From assembly GCA_964036045.1 (NCBI GenBank), contig OZ038380.1, positions 167,593,872-167,657,871 of the forward strand: a stretch of DNA of 64,000 nt, written 5' to 3'. Positions within the stretch are counted from its first letter, which is position 1, and each line of letters opens with the position of its first letter. This DNA is from Eutreptiella sp. 'Long Island Sound 2002'. Taxonomy: Eukaryota > Euglenozoa > Euglenophyceae > Eutreptiales > Eutreptiaceae. The translations under genes and the position numbers were made by a program. Shown piece by piece: positions 1-8,667 of the stretch. Below the pieces are notes generated by a model. The model searched no databases. It saw only the letters and a program-made list of their open reading frames with translations, and was not told the origin of the DNA.

Positions 1-633
1 ATCTGTGGCCAGACTCCAGATTCTGCAATCCAAGTCCCCCAAATAGTGCGGGCCAGTTTGCCCGCATTATTCTTGCATTTCCCTGCCGTGTGTGTGTGGT
101 TGGTTAGTTGCTTTGTTTGTTTGTTTGTCTCCCCCCCCCCGCCCCTACAGCTTCACCCACGCTGGGATACGCTAAGACCATGACCTCACACAGAGTGCTG
201 GGGTAGGAAAGAGACAGTAGGGCCCAAACTCCATCACCGTGAGCGGTGTGAAGCAATGTTGTTACACGTGAACACGGCGTGGTGCATACAGGATCAGGTC
301 CGCAGGAGCCTCCTAACCCACTGCCAACCTGCTTGTTCCTGGACTGAACCCGTATGGGGCTGGTCTGCCTACTTGGCAGTGCAGTGCCTCATTCTGTCAT
401 CAGGCCTGAAGGACTACGGGCATCTGATTGCGCTTGTTTCCTACAGAAAGGCGCCTATTGGCGTTGGTCATGCCTTTTGTTTGACTCCAACTGATGAGGG
501 TTCACACTCAGCCACCCTTGTTGTGCTGTGTTTCGCAATCGTGTGCTTAGCAGTGCAGTTCAGCACGGCAATGTCAGAGGTATGGCCACAGTCCTAAATT
601 GTTATTCTTGTCACATTTTGGCTTATTCCCCCC
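1..633. repeat. R1 repeat fragment with a 440-bp copy-specific insert
   Basis: Positions 1-100 and 541-633 match 30,049-30,225 continuously. Positions 101-540 are absent there, so they are an insertion in this copy or a deletion in the other. The insert starts with TTTG repeats and a C run and has no gene I can support. The open frames in it are short and not conserved. Confidence 0.6.
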
Positions 634-1950
634 CCCCCCCCCGTGTCCAGGAACCACCTTGCGCAAGAACCAACCCCTGGTTCCGCGGTCAAATTCTCGC
701 ATCACTATTTTTACTAGGACAATGGGTTTTTCATGTTTCTGGTGGGTGTAGGACAGCTATTCAGGTCTGCAGGACATCATTTCATGTGTGTTGCTACGGG
801 TCCCCCCATCAGGGGGGACCCTATCAGTCACTCACAGGCGCACATCCCCCTTAAACCCCTCCCCCCTGCTCTCGACCCCTTCCCCGAAGCAACCAGCCCC
901 TGACAAGAAACAAACAAAAGTCAGTTAAACACAGGGGGCCACTGACAGCACCACTTTGCAAATTTTATTTTTTCATTTTTGGCGAACCATCCTTTCTTAG
1001 TTAAACAGGTGCTGTTTGATGGCTGGGTGCCTGGGCAGGCAGGTTTCACCTTCTTGCCCTACTGGGGGAGGAGAGGACGCCCAGGCACCCAAGGGGGGAA
1101 CGTTAGTGCGCCGGGCGCGCGCCGGGCATCTTTTTGGACCTGTGCCCCACCGGTGGCCTTTTAGGGGGTGCACTAAGGGGGCGCACTTAGCACAGTGCAG
1201 CTATTTGGGCGCCTTGCTGTACTAGAGACCCACACTTTGAGATACTAGGAGCATCATGATGACCCCTAGCGTAGGTTTTGACTTCTGATTTTGTCTCCTT
1301 TGTTGGGGACCCCCGAGAATGCAGGGGTGACGTAGCATTTCCGCCCTCTTTTGGGGCCCAACCTTCCGGTGCTATTGAGGAAACCGGGACAATCTTTGAA
1401 TCCACGCTTTGTTGCGTGGACCATCATGGTGACACTTGTGGGACCAATGTTGTTTGTTAATTACACTACAAATGACAGTTGGAGTGGTTGAAATCACAGA
1501 TCCTGCTTTATTTTGCAACGTCCTTTGTAGGGAAGGTGTGCAGTGCAATGTGGTCTACTTGGGGGGCTTCTCCATGGGAGGGTAAATCTGGGGCTGAAGT
1601 CGGGATAGTTAATCCAAAAGTAGCGCGCCGGGCAAACATTCCCCCAAGGGGTCCGAGAGAGCAGGGTGGGATTTAAAAACTACTGAACTACTGAAGGTCA
1701 TCTGAACTGAATGTCGCATTTTATACCCCCTGGTTTGTAGCATTTGGAAGCTCATATTTGCTTTTGTACCATGCATGTCCCGGCGCAACGCGCCGGAAAT
1801 TTTTTTTTCCGCGGTACGGGGTTGCCCACGGCCGTGCGCAAGAACCAACCCCTGGTTCCGCGGTCAAATTTTGGGGGAAAAGTGTGCGCAAGAACCGCCC
1901 GCTGGTTCCGCGGTCAAACATTGCCGGTTCTTAGGCACGGGGGGGGGAGG
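634..1950. mobile_element. C-run/G-run DNA transposon (family F4), long copy
   Basis: The left end is a C run followed by GTGTCCAGGAACCACC. The right end is GGTTCTTAGGCACG followed by a G run, which is the inverted counterpart. Subterminal copies of a unit containing GGTTCCGCGGTCAAA lie at about 690, 1855 and 1905. The same ends and subterminal units bound the short element at 13,241-13,727. The interior is expanded by nested DNA, including the element at 1094-1645. The left flank matches 30,20x and the right flank matches 30,72x, so a deletion accompanied or followed insertion and no target duplication is visible. Confidence 0.65.
1094..1645. mobile_element. G5-tipped DNA transposon (family F3), nested copy
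   Basis: The element is bounded by GGGGGAACGTTAG and its inverted counterpart ending CAAACATTCCCCC, and is flanked on both sides by AAG (1091-1093 and 1646-1648). Inside the left tip are two copies of the 11-mer GCGCGCCGGGC, and one copy lies inside the right tip. It is 552 bp long and has no intact ORF. The segment near 1430 containing GTGGGACCAATGTT is shared with the larger relative at 21,535-22,216. It sits inside the F4 element at 634-1950. Confidence 0.8.
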
Positions 1951-2301
1951 TACCACTCTCGTAGCAAGGGTGCCCCGCTTCTGGCAACTGTCATTGGTCC
2001 CTCGCCCTCTGGACCTGAGTTCCTATATATTCAATACCAGGGTACTAGGGAGAAGGTGCTGGATCATACAGCAGCTAATTTATCTCGGTTGGAGGAAGTA
2101 CAAGATGCATCTTCCGAATCGCCGGGATCTCCTGCTGCTGACAGCTCCGCGACAGCCCCCACAGCTACACCACACCTACCTATACCCAAACCTGCTCCCA
2201 AGCGTAGCAAGAAACAGGTCCTCCAACCTTCATGGACCAGTATTTTCAGCCCCCTGCCCCAACCAAAGATGACACCAACAATGATGCCATTGTGGTTTTG
2301 A
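1951..2301 (+). pseudogene. Small tudor-like domain protein, 5' end lost
   Basis: The frame opening YHSRSKGAPLLATVIG continues through IQYQGTREKVLDH and TAANLSRLEEV, then a proline- and lysine-rich tail, to a stop at 2301. The same domain occurs at 30,700 with an initiating ATG, at 16,650, 13,508, 5415 and 32,525, and split at 6.2/7.7 kb. Alternating hydrophobic strands with a conserved YxSxxxGxxLxATV core suggest a small beta-barrel (tudor, SH3 or chromo class), but this is pattern reading, not a family match. Here the N-terminus was replaced by the F4 element whose end abuts position 1951. The role may be chromatin or nucleic-acid binding within the transposon system; this is inference. Confidence 0.5.
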
Positions 2302-2873
2302 CAGGGTCTCTGGCACCCGAACCTGAACCCCACCGACGACCACCGTGCAGAAAACCCACAGGGGCATACCGGAGAAAAGATTGATGTATAGTTGCAGCTG
2401 TGCAGTGGTATGTTTTTGTGGTGCGCCCCCCCCCCCCCCTCCCCAGGCAGGGAACCGTCACTTTGTGACCATCCCTCCCCCCTAGGGGGGGAACCGGCCA
2501 GAAAAAAGGGGGGAGACTTCAAGTGGGGGGTATTACCCCCCCTCCCCCTTGTCCAAGCAACGCCGGCGCGGGAGAGGGCGCAAGAGCTCTGCAACATGGG
2601 GGTATGGGACACTGATTACAGTACGGATGTCAGTGACAGCCGGAAGCGTAAGGGCAGGAGGGTAATCAAGACTTCCTGATGCGTGGCCTAAAGGCACGTG
2701 CCTGACCATAAACTAACCGGAGGTGGCGCCAGAGGCGCCTTTCTGGAACGATGGGACAATGTGTGGCGGCGCCTGACGGCGCCTTGCTGGACAGCACGAA
2801 CAATGTCCCCACCGACAGACCTATGCCCTCATACGACAGGTATCACGCGGCGGAGCCGCGACACACATGGTCC

Positions 2874-3002
2874 GGCGTTGCTTGGCCATAGACCAGTGGA
2901 AAGTTCAGCAATAGGTCCCCACCGACAGACCTACGCCCTCAATCCTCACGTATCACGCGGCCTATTGCTGAACATTCCGCTGTTCTATGGCCAAGCAACG
3001 CC
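2874..3002. repeat. Long inverted repeat, about 42-bp arms
   Basis: Arms at 2874-2915 and 2961-3002 are inverted copies with a few mismatches, running from GGCGTTGCTTGG to CAATAGG. The 45-base loop contains GTCCCCACCGACAGACCTA, which also occurs just upstream at about 2807, each followed about 20 bases later by TATCACGCGG. The arms include the GCTTGG word used near the ends of family F5, so this may be a nested pair of element ends. Confidence 0.75.
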
Positions 3003-3135
3003 TATGTCCAAGCAACACCAGGCGTTGGTTCAGTCAAGCTTTGCACCGTTGATTTTGGTGTGTTTTTCAATTCGTTGTGTGCCATGTGTGCTTCCTGATG
3101 CCTTGGTTTTGAGATGCACGTTGTTCATGTTTTGT

Positions 3136-3405
3136 GTAAAGGCTGTTCTGTTGGCGAAGAGGGCTGCCACATGTGACAAGGTTGAGACAAGTGATAACTT
3201 CGACGGGTGGATGTCGCAACAATATTGTGAATGGATTACTGACAAAGTTGATGAGCGGAAACTGTCCGACAAGAGTCCCATCCCTTGCCCAGACCAGGAG
3301 GAGTGTTTTGTTGCACATGTCAACCCTTTGCTTGTGAACCACCATCTTCGCTTCAAACCCCCTGAGGACGGTCTACATGTGTATCATGCAAGTTGGGGCG
3401 CGTAA
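3136..3405 (+). pseudogene. Unrecognised protein fragment inside F5
   Basis: The frame from about 3136 to the stop at 3405 has a coding-like composition, with a charged stretch (ITDKVDERKLSDKSPIPCP) followed by EECFVAHVNPLL and a Pro-Gly-rich tail. I do not recognise the family. No second copy was seen in the window and no start can be supported, because the upstream part of the frame runs through the inverted repeat. It may be a captured gene piece or the C-terminus of an element protein. Confidence 0.35.
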
Positions 3406-3499
3406 GCAACACCCCTGTCCAAGCAACACTAGGCGTTGATTCCGTCAATTTCTGGTCATTTACCGTTGCTTGGAAATGGGGGGGGGGGGGGGGCTATAT

Positions 3500-3800
3500 T
3501 TAACAACCTGGGCCATTTTCGTTGAACTGTGATTTGTGGGAAACTGCTCATGACAAGTGCAATGCAAAGGGGAGGCCCAACAGCCCAATGATCCATGCTG
3601 GCCGCCCAGCACGGGGGGTGTTTGGGAGTGGCAATATCCCTTTTTCTGGCTTGTTGGCTTTGTGGAGTGGATCTTTGCATATGTTCCGGAGACAGGGCCT
3701 CCAGCTCCCGTGGCTGTGGTCATTGACCGTCTCAGTGACCCCCCTTTTCAGGTTTCACGCAGACTTTGATTCTGTTTTTTTGTGTCGTGTTTGTGAGTAC
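3500..3800. repeat. Dispersed repeat R2, copy 1
   Basis: R2 runs from AACCTGGGCCATT through AAAGGGGAGGCCCAACAGCC and TGGCTTGTTGGCTTTGTGG to a segment containing TCAAGCAGAC. Other copies are at 8100-8440, 28,408-28,690, 29,699-29,930 (partial), 31,560-31,830 and 34,680-35,030. Short frames are open in it but differ between copies, so I treat it as non-coding. It usually precedes R1. Confidence 0.7.
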
Positions 3801-3804
3801 CAGT

Positions 3805-4040
3805 CTGGGGACGCACAATAATAGCCAAGGGGGTGTGCATCGTTGCATCGTGCGCACCACCCCAAACTCCAGCCAAAGGCTGGTGGAGCCTCAATAAGAT
3901 CTGCAGCCAGACCGCACCTTCTGCGACCCAAGTCTCCAGAATTGCAAGTTTGCCTGCATTATTCTTGCGTTTCCCTGCCGTGGGTGTGTGGTTAGCAGTG
4001 CAGTTCAGCACAGCAATGTTGCAGGGGGACACGAGAACTC
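3805..4040. repeat. Dispersed repeat R1, copy with both ends
   Basis: R1 starts near CCAGTCTGGGGACGCAC, continues through GCCAAGGGGGTG, CAAACTCCAGCC, AATAAGATCTGC and CTGCGACCCAAGTCT, and ends near GGTTAGCAGTGCAGTTCAGC. At least eight copies or part copies exist in the window. It is often the target of family F2 insertions at its AAGGGG word. No coding frame is conserved across copies. Confidence 0.7.
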
Positions 4041-4499
4041 AAATTATGCGCACCACTTGAGATATCACATTGAGCTGGTGTGCTGGTTTGTAAGTAGTGG
4101 GGGAGGTAGAAGCTCCAAATACACCCTCGCAGCTTCGCATTGTCAACTGTTCTGGCGTTGGCATTGGATTGAGGTGCCGTCTTCGTCTTTTCGGCTGGTA
4201 CACTTCTCCACTCTTGTTGCATGCGGGGGTTTTGAGGTGGGTTTCGGTAACATATCCCGATAAGGGGCGGTGTGCAAATTCAAGTCCCTCCTCAGTAGCA
4301 TTGCTTTTTGCGTGGAGGTACATGCATCTTGGCATGTGTCCTGCACCATTGATGTGTTGTGTGCTGTGCTGAGACACTGGAGCTTTCCTCATTGACGGAC
4401 CTCAGATCTGCAGTATTGAGATTTCAAGCAGATGTAGCTTCCGCCATTTTGTGATTTGGTTGTGCGTACCAGTGTGGGGACGCAGAACAATTCATTAAG
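4041..4499. other. Copy-A-specific spacer
   Basis: This stretch holds part of an R2-like 3' segment and leads into an R1 start at about 4470. Most of it, together with the left part of the following element, is deleted in copy A' (junction at about 32,175). I see no gene. Confidence 0.5.
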
Positions 4500-5084
4500 G
4501 GGAATGCCGTGCATGCAGTGCCCACGCAATGCGCACGCAGTGCAAAGGTTTGTATGTCGGCAAATACTCGAACCCTAGTTTTGGCCCCTTGGGGGAGCAC
4601 CTGACGCGGCACGTGTGCGGCGTGGAGAATCAGCCTCCTGGCCCAACCAAGCACCCACAGTTCCCACCCCGGGGGTCCCTCGTCTAGGGATTTTGGGTAT
4701 GATCCGTGATACTCTTGAGTAAGAAATGTCGTTTGTTGCGATACTGTCGGACCCATCGCGCGTTTCAGTGGTGTACATCGCTGTTAAGATCCCATGGGTT
4801 CGACGGCTATCGCAATATTTTCAAGGGTAATGGGACTGCCCTTCACAAATCTGTTCGTATCTTGTTGTACCTCACCCAGTTTTGTATTCGGCGCCAGGTT
4901 CGCCACCCTTCGTATGGCCCTTGGCTCCATGTGCCCCCTCATGTGTTGGTTGTTCTCTTGTCGGCTTTGCTGCTTTGCTGTGCTAACAGACAGGTGGCAG
5001 GTGATCTTTGGTGAGTTTCCCGGCAGGTGCACGCAGTGCGCACGGAGTGCCCACGCAGTGCCCGCGCAGTGCAACAACTTGGCC
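4500..5084. mobile_element. F2 DNA transposon with transposase remnant
   Basis: The left end GGGAATGCCGTGCA and right end CAACTTGGCC are flanked by AAG at 4497-4499 and 5085-5087. The unoccupied R1 target with AAGGGGTC is present at about 26,680 and 29,968. Just inside each end are imperfect 11-bp tandem units of the CGCACGCAGTG type, three on the left and four on the right. The interior carries the C-terminal part of a DDE transposase. In copy A' only the right terminus survives (about 32,180-32,195). Confidence 0.8.
4788..5014 (+). pseudogene. DDE transposase C-terminal fragment
   Basis: The frame contains YRNIFKGNGTALHKSVRILL, then YLTQFCIRRQVRH and SYGPWLHVPPHV. The same order (a VRILLHLTQF core, then YGPWPHVP) appears at 31,210-31,520 after an RVQHLFARLW motif. 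That motif is the position of the VEHxFGxLK block in PIF/Harbinger-type (DDE_Tnp_4) transposases. The catalytic region is not in this copy, so it is inactive by itself. It lies inside an F2 element, which links that family to this transposase. The function is inferred from motif order. Confidence 0.5.
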
Positions 5085-5262
5085 AAGGGGTCCATGCACC
5101 GCACTTTTCCATCGTGCACACAACCCAAACTCCCGCAGACAGTTTGTGGAGCATTGATAAGCCCTGCGGCCATACTGCCCTCCTTGAGACCCAAGTCCGC
5201 AGAATTGCCGCACGCATGATTCTTGCGTTTCCGTGCCGCGGGTGTGTGGTTGGCAGTGTACC
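5085..5262. repeat. Dispersed repeat R1, part copy
   Basis: This is the R1 segment downstream of the F2 insertion, from AAGGGGTCCATG to GGTTGGCAGTG. It matches 32,195-32,380. Confidence 0.65.
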
Positions 5263-5412
5263 TTATACCCCCCTTGTGATCTCCCCCCCTGCAATCCCCC
5301 GCCCCCAAGGGGGGGGAACGTCACTTTGACATTTCTTTTTGCAAATGGTTGGTTGTATTGTGCTCTCCTGTTCTTTCTCTGCACATGCCCTCTGTCAAAG
5401 TTGATTTCCCGC

Positions 5413-5574
5413 ACTTGTGTTTGGCACCACTCTCGCAGCAAGGGTGGTCCGCTGTTGGCAACTGTCATTGGTTCCTCACCCGCTGGACCTGAGTTCTGCA
5501 CATTTGGAGGGCGTATTGCGCACCGTGCGTGCGAGTGCACAAAGTTTGTACAGGATCATACCCAAGCTGCATAG
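5413..5574 (+). pseudogene. Tudor-like domain fragment
   Basis: The frame CVWHHSRSKGGPLLATVIG with SSPAGPEF matches the first half of the domain seen intact at 30,700. After that the frame degenerates, ending in a weak match to the VLDHTAA segment (FVQDHTQAA). The copy at 32,525 has one extra base and reads out of frame after SSPAGPEF. Both are decayed. Confidence 0.45.
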
Positions 5575-5642
5575 TGGTGCCTCGTACCAGTAACAATGAG
5601 CCTTGTTATGCATTTATATGAGCCATTGCATGCTTTGCCCTC

Positions 5643-5975
5643 ATGTTTTGCATTCTTTGGTATAGTTTTGTGGTATCTACCAAGAAATTTGATTTGGACT
5701 CCGATTACGAACTATGGCTTGCGATGAGGAAGAAATGGAGAGGCTACGACAAAATAAGGCGTGGAAGAAGTGGAAGGAGGCTGAAAAGGTGGCATCACCA
5801 TCGGCAACAAAATCCCAAGCTCCTAGTGTCTTGGAATTATTCCGGCCACTGTGGTGAGGTTGTTGAGACACTTGTGAAAAAGGTTCGCGGATATCTCAAT
5901 ATGGTGGTGGACGAGTTTCGATGGTCTAACGGCTTGAACCAGTATAATCATAGCCCACGTGACCCACTTCATTGA
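5643..5975 (+). CDS. Hypothetical ORF, conserved in both A copies
   Basis: A 110-codon frame runs from the initiator at 5643 to a stop at 5975. It has a basic centre (MRKKWRGYDKIRRGRSGRR) and a helical C-terminal part. The copy at 32,760-33,059 is the same except for a 33-bp deletion, which keeps this frame open; an alternative frame starting at 5714 (MACDEEEMERLRQ) is cut short in copy A. That favours the longer frame weakly. No family is recognised. It may be an exon of an element protein. Confidence 0.35.
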   Translation: MFCILWYSFVVSTKKFDLDSDYELWLAMRKKWRGYDKIRRGRSGRRLKRWHHHRQQNPKLLVSWNYSGHCGEVVETLVKKVRGYLNMVVDEFRWSNGLNQYNHSPRDPLH

Positions 5976-6019
5976 CTCTATGCCCATTAGCTCGATGGGC
6001 GGTGGCCTTGGGTGGCTTG

Positions 6020-6198
6020 GGGGGTGGGGGTGGGGTGAAACATGAGGCTATCCAACGTTGTGGGGTGTAGTATGGTTTGTACGGGCAAGCATACTGCCAA
6101 TGGTAGCAAAACCCCCCAATTTCTTCTGGTCATGTGCGTGCTGTGCCCACGCTTTGCGCGCTGTGCTTGCGCTGTGCGCGCGGTGCACACACGCCCCC
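6020..6198. mobile_element. F1 DNA transposon, short deleted copy
   Basis: A G5 tip at 6020 and an ACGCCCCC tip ending at 6198 are flanked by TTG (6017-6019 and 6199-6201). Subterminal 11-mer-like units of the GCGCTGTGCGC type occur on the right side only. The equivalent element in copy A' is 411 bp (33,104-33,514) with the same flanks, so an internal segment was lost here. No empty site is available for this one. Confidence 0.6.
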
Positions 6199-6717
6199 TT
6201 GGTACTAGGGTACCGGGGACAAGGTTGTGGACCATGGGAATGCCGTGCACGCAGGGCGCACGCAGTGCAAACTTTTTGTTTGTCGGCAACTACTTGAACC
6301 CTACTTTTGGCCTTTTTTTACCGGTTGGTTGTTCAATAACAGATTGTTTTACACTTCTTGTGCATTGAGGATGTGGCACCTTTGAATTGCCACCCGGTTT
6401 CACCCATTTTCAGCCATTTTAGCCCACTTCCCCCGGGGTTGTTTGCACGTTCTTTGTTATCGATGAGTGCTGGATTATGATGATGGGAAATCACCGGATG
6501 TCGTGTACATTCACAATGCAACAAATGGGCAGGTGGGTTGTTACACACTGGATTCTATCCTTCATGGTCATTGCCCTGCTATCTCTAGGAAACAATGTCT
6601 TTGTGGATTCTCTGGAAGAGCCAACACTTGAACCCTCCATCCGCACTCTCGGATCATTGCAAATCAGTAGCATGGCTTATTAGCAACGGCCCACATAGTG
6701 CTGCATATTGCTACAAG

Positions 6718-7447
6718 GGGAATGCCATGCACGCAGTGTGCACGCAGTGCACACGCAGCGCGCACGCAGTGCGAATTTTTGAATGTCGGCCAATACTCAG
6801 ACCCTACTTCCGGCCCCTTTTGACAAGTTTTTGGTTTCATACTGCGGTTTTTTTTAGCTTCCTATGCATTTGGGATTTAGCACATTTGAATTGTCACCCT
6901 TTGTGGCCCAATGTCAACCATTTTTACCCATTTTGCATCCCCCATATTGAACTCTCCCCACTGTGGGGACCCCGAGAAGGCAGGGGCGATGTAGCTATGC
7001 ATAGCCCGCGGACCTTGAGGAGTTTGTGGTACGGCCTTCATCCCCACCACATCACTTATCTCGCTCGCCATCAACAAGTGTGTGGCGTCCACGCTCAGAA
7101 TCACCACCGCCCTCCCCTTCACCCTATTCGCGGTCCCCATCACCCAAGAGACCACGGACAACGCATTCCCCGCGCTCGGAGTCAAGGGACACCTCATCGC
7201 CACCTCCAAGAGCGAAGCCACGGGCACCGAAACACTCGAAGCAAGCGGACTTTACAAGGCTGAGTGGTTTGTTCATAGGGACAGTGGAGTACCAAGTTGA
7301 CGGCAGTTTCGTCGTTCTCATGTGGGCTTTGCTGCTTCGCTGTGCAACCAGTCAGGTGAGTATCCAAGAATACCAGGTGACAGGTATTCTTGGGTGAGTA
7401 TCACGGCCTCTGCGTGCGCAGTATGCACGCGGTGCAACAATTTGGCC
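6718..7447. mobile_element. F2 DNA transposon with a matching empty site
   Basis: The left tip GGGAATGCCATGCACGCAG and right tip CAACAATTTGGCC are flanked by AAG (6715-6717 and 7448-7450). Copy A' has the unoccupied site with a single AAG (34,020-34,022) in otherwise matching sequence. Four 11-bp units of the CACGCAGTGCG type sit inside the left tip. The interior includes an RS-rich open frame at 7026-7397 and a segment near 6960 shared with the F3 element at 1094-1645. It is nested in the F2 element at 6236-7682 and is therefore younger. Confidence 0.9.
7026..7397 (+). pseudogene. RS-rich reading frame inside an F2 element
   Basis: The frame encodes repeated arginine-serine and serine-proline words such as RSESPPPSPSPYSRSPSPK, followed by a lysine-rich stretch. 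Arg/Ser-rich tails are typical of nuclear RNA-binding proteins, but no RNA-binding domain precedes this one. It could be a captured gene fragment or a low-complexity coincidence. No second copy was seen. Confidence 0.3.
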
Positions 7448-7685
7448 AAGTTGGGCCCCAATGGCAGAATGCCTATGTCCCCAGAAGGCTACCACCATCT
7501 TCCAACACACTCACGCAACAGCAGATTGGCGCTTGGCCACGGCCACCAATCACCAAGGATATGAAGACTCTTGTGACGTCTGCATAAATGCAAGGGGGTT
7601 TCCTCCCTTCCTCCTTGGCTAGGTTTCGTTGTCTCTGCACTGCACGCAGTCAGCAGTGCGCACACAGTGCACCAACTTGGCCCAT

Positions 7686-7826
7686 ACAGCAGCCAAGATC
7701 AGTCGGTTGGAGGTTGTACGGGATCCATCTCCCCAGTTGCCGGGATCTGATGACTGTCCACTTGAAGACATATCACCCAGATCCACTGACAACTGTCCTT
7801 CTCTGCCAGGTTGTTTGGATTCGTAA
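7686..7826 (+). pseudogene. Tudor-like protein, C-terminal part after the F2 insertion
   Basis: The frame continues TAAKISRLEVVRDPSPQLPG to a stop at 7826. It corresponds to the TAANLSRLEEV segment and acidic/proline tail at 2062-2301. Its N-terminal half lies upstream of 6233. The copy at 34,264-34,404 is near identical. Confidence 0.45.
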
Positions 7827-8099
7827 AAAGAAGTTTCACACAGTGCCTGTGCAGAGGGCACGCGCACAGAAGTAACATCATGTTTCAATGCGATTCACAC
7901 TACCGGTGTTGGGCATGGAAAGCTGCATTTTTGAAGTGTTACGGGTTGGTGGTACCATTCCGCCCCGCGAGGGGTTGTTGTGATGATTTGGATCAGGTTT
8001 GCCACATTGAAGAGCTCATCTGTCATTTTGAGATTGTACTGTCCTGAAGAGCCTTTGGATTGTCCTTCCTCAGCTCTTGCCTTGGGAGGCGGTGAGTGA
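7827..8099. other. Spacer with a short conserved frame
   Basis: A frame ending CDDLDQVCHIEELICHFEIVLS (about 7975-8047) is kept in three copies (here, at about 28,290-28,358 and at about 34,560-34,625). It may be a small exon, but no start or family is visible. The rest shows no feature. Confidence 0.3.
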
Positions 8100-8440
8100 G
8101 ACAACCTCTGGGCCATTCTCGTTGAACTCTGGTTTGTGGTAAAGGGCTCACGACTGCTGAGGAACCGTGCATGTTGTCAGCCACAATGCAAAGGGGAGGC
8201 CCAACAGCCCAATCATCCATGCCGGCTGCCCAGGAGGGGGGTTTCTCGGGAGTGGCAATATCCCCGTTTTTCTGGCTTGTTGGCTTTGTGGAGTGGATCT
8301 TGCATCTTTGCATGTGTTGTGGACCTTTGATGTGTTGTGCACTGTGCTGAGACACTGGGATTCCAGGTGTTGTGTCTACATGGAGCCTTCCTCACTGAAC
8401 GGCTCAGTGCTCCCTCATTGAGGCTTCAAGCAGACGGTAT
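8100..8440. repeat. Dispersed repeat R2, copy 2
   Basis: This is a longer R2 form including GGTTTGTGGTAAAGGGCTCA and ending near TCAAGCAGACGG. It is nearly identical to 34,680-35,030 and 28,408-28,690. Confidence 0.7.
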
Positions 8441-8667
8441 TTGTGTGTACAGTATTCTTGTGGGGGCACACAGAAATTGCCAGGGGGTGCGGGCTATGAC
8501 GTACAGTAGAATGGCCGGCTGACAGTACCAGAGGGAGGCAGCCGAGGCGCCTCTCGAGCTTTCTGCATGAGTCTGCCTCTGCGTTGCAGAGACCCCTTTC
8601 CATCCAGCAGGCAGCAGCAGTGGCCCATGGGGAGGACATGAAACACATCACCGAGGTAACCCGCAGC
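8441..8667. other. Unique leader before the satellite array
   Basis: This segment is present only in copy A. In A' the array begins directly after the same upstream word (TGTGTACAG at about 35,030). No gene or repeat is recognised. Confidence 0.5.

Larger units (their letters stand above)
2426..3493. mobile_element. Probable C-run/G-run element (family F5)
   Basis: A C run starts at 2426 and a G run ends at 3493, between flanks that match 31,182 and 31,555 in copy A'. That copy also has C-run and G-run borders but a different interior. The subterminal word GTCCAAGCAAC recurs at about 2549, 3016 and 3418, and its inverse CGTTGCTTGG lies next to the right G run. No clean target duplication was found. 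The interior holds a large inverted repeat and an open frame of unknown function. Confidence 0.5.
6236..7682. mobile_element. F2 DNA transposon interrupting the tudor-like gene
   Basis: The ends GGGAATGCCGTGCACGCAG and CACCAACTTGGCC are flanked by CAT (6233-6235 and 7683-7685). The flanks join into the tudor-like coding sequence: the left flank reads GTGDKVVDH and the right flank continues TAAKISRLEVV, the same junction that is uninterrupted at about 2062 and 30,840. The copy in A' (33,552-34,260) has the same ends and flanks. In copy A it was enlarged by a second F2 element at 6718-7447. It has two 11-bp units inside the left tip here and one in A'. Confidence 0.8.

Noticed and set aside
3500-3800. 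Membrane-like ORFs in R2 (for example WQYPFFWLVGFVEWIF)
   Set aside because: The frame is not kept in the other R2 copies, and no start is conserved.
6020-6198. TTG flanks as firm proof of transposition
   Set aside because: No empty site exists for this copy, and the left flank is itself TTGG-rich, so the element is kept only at moderate confidence.
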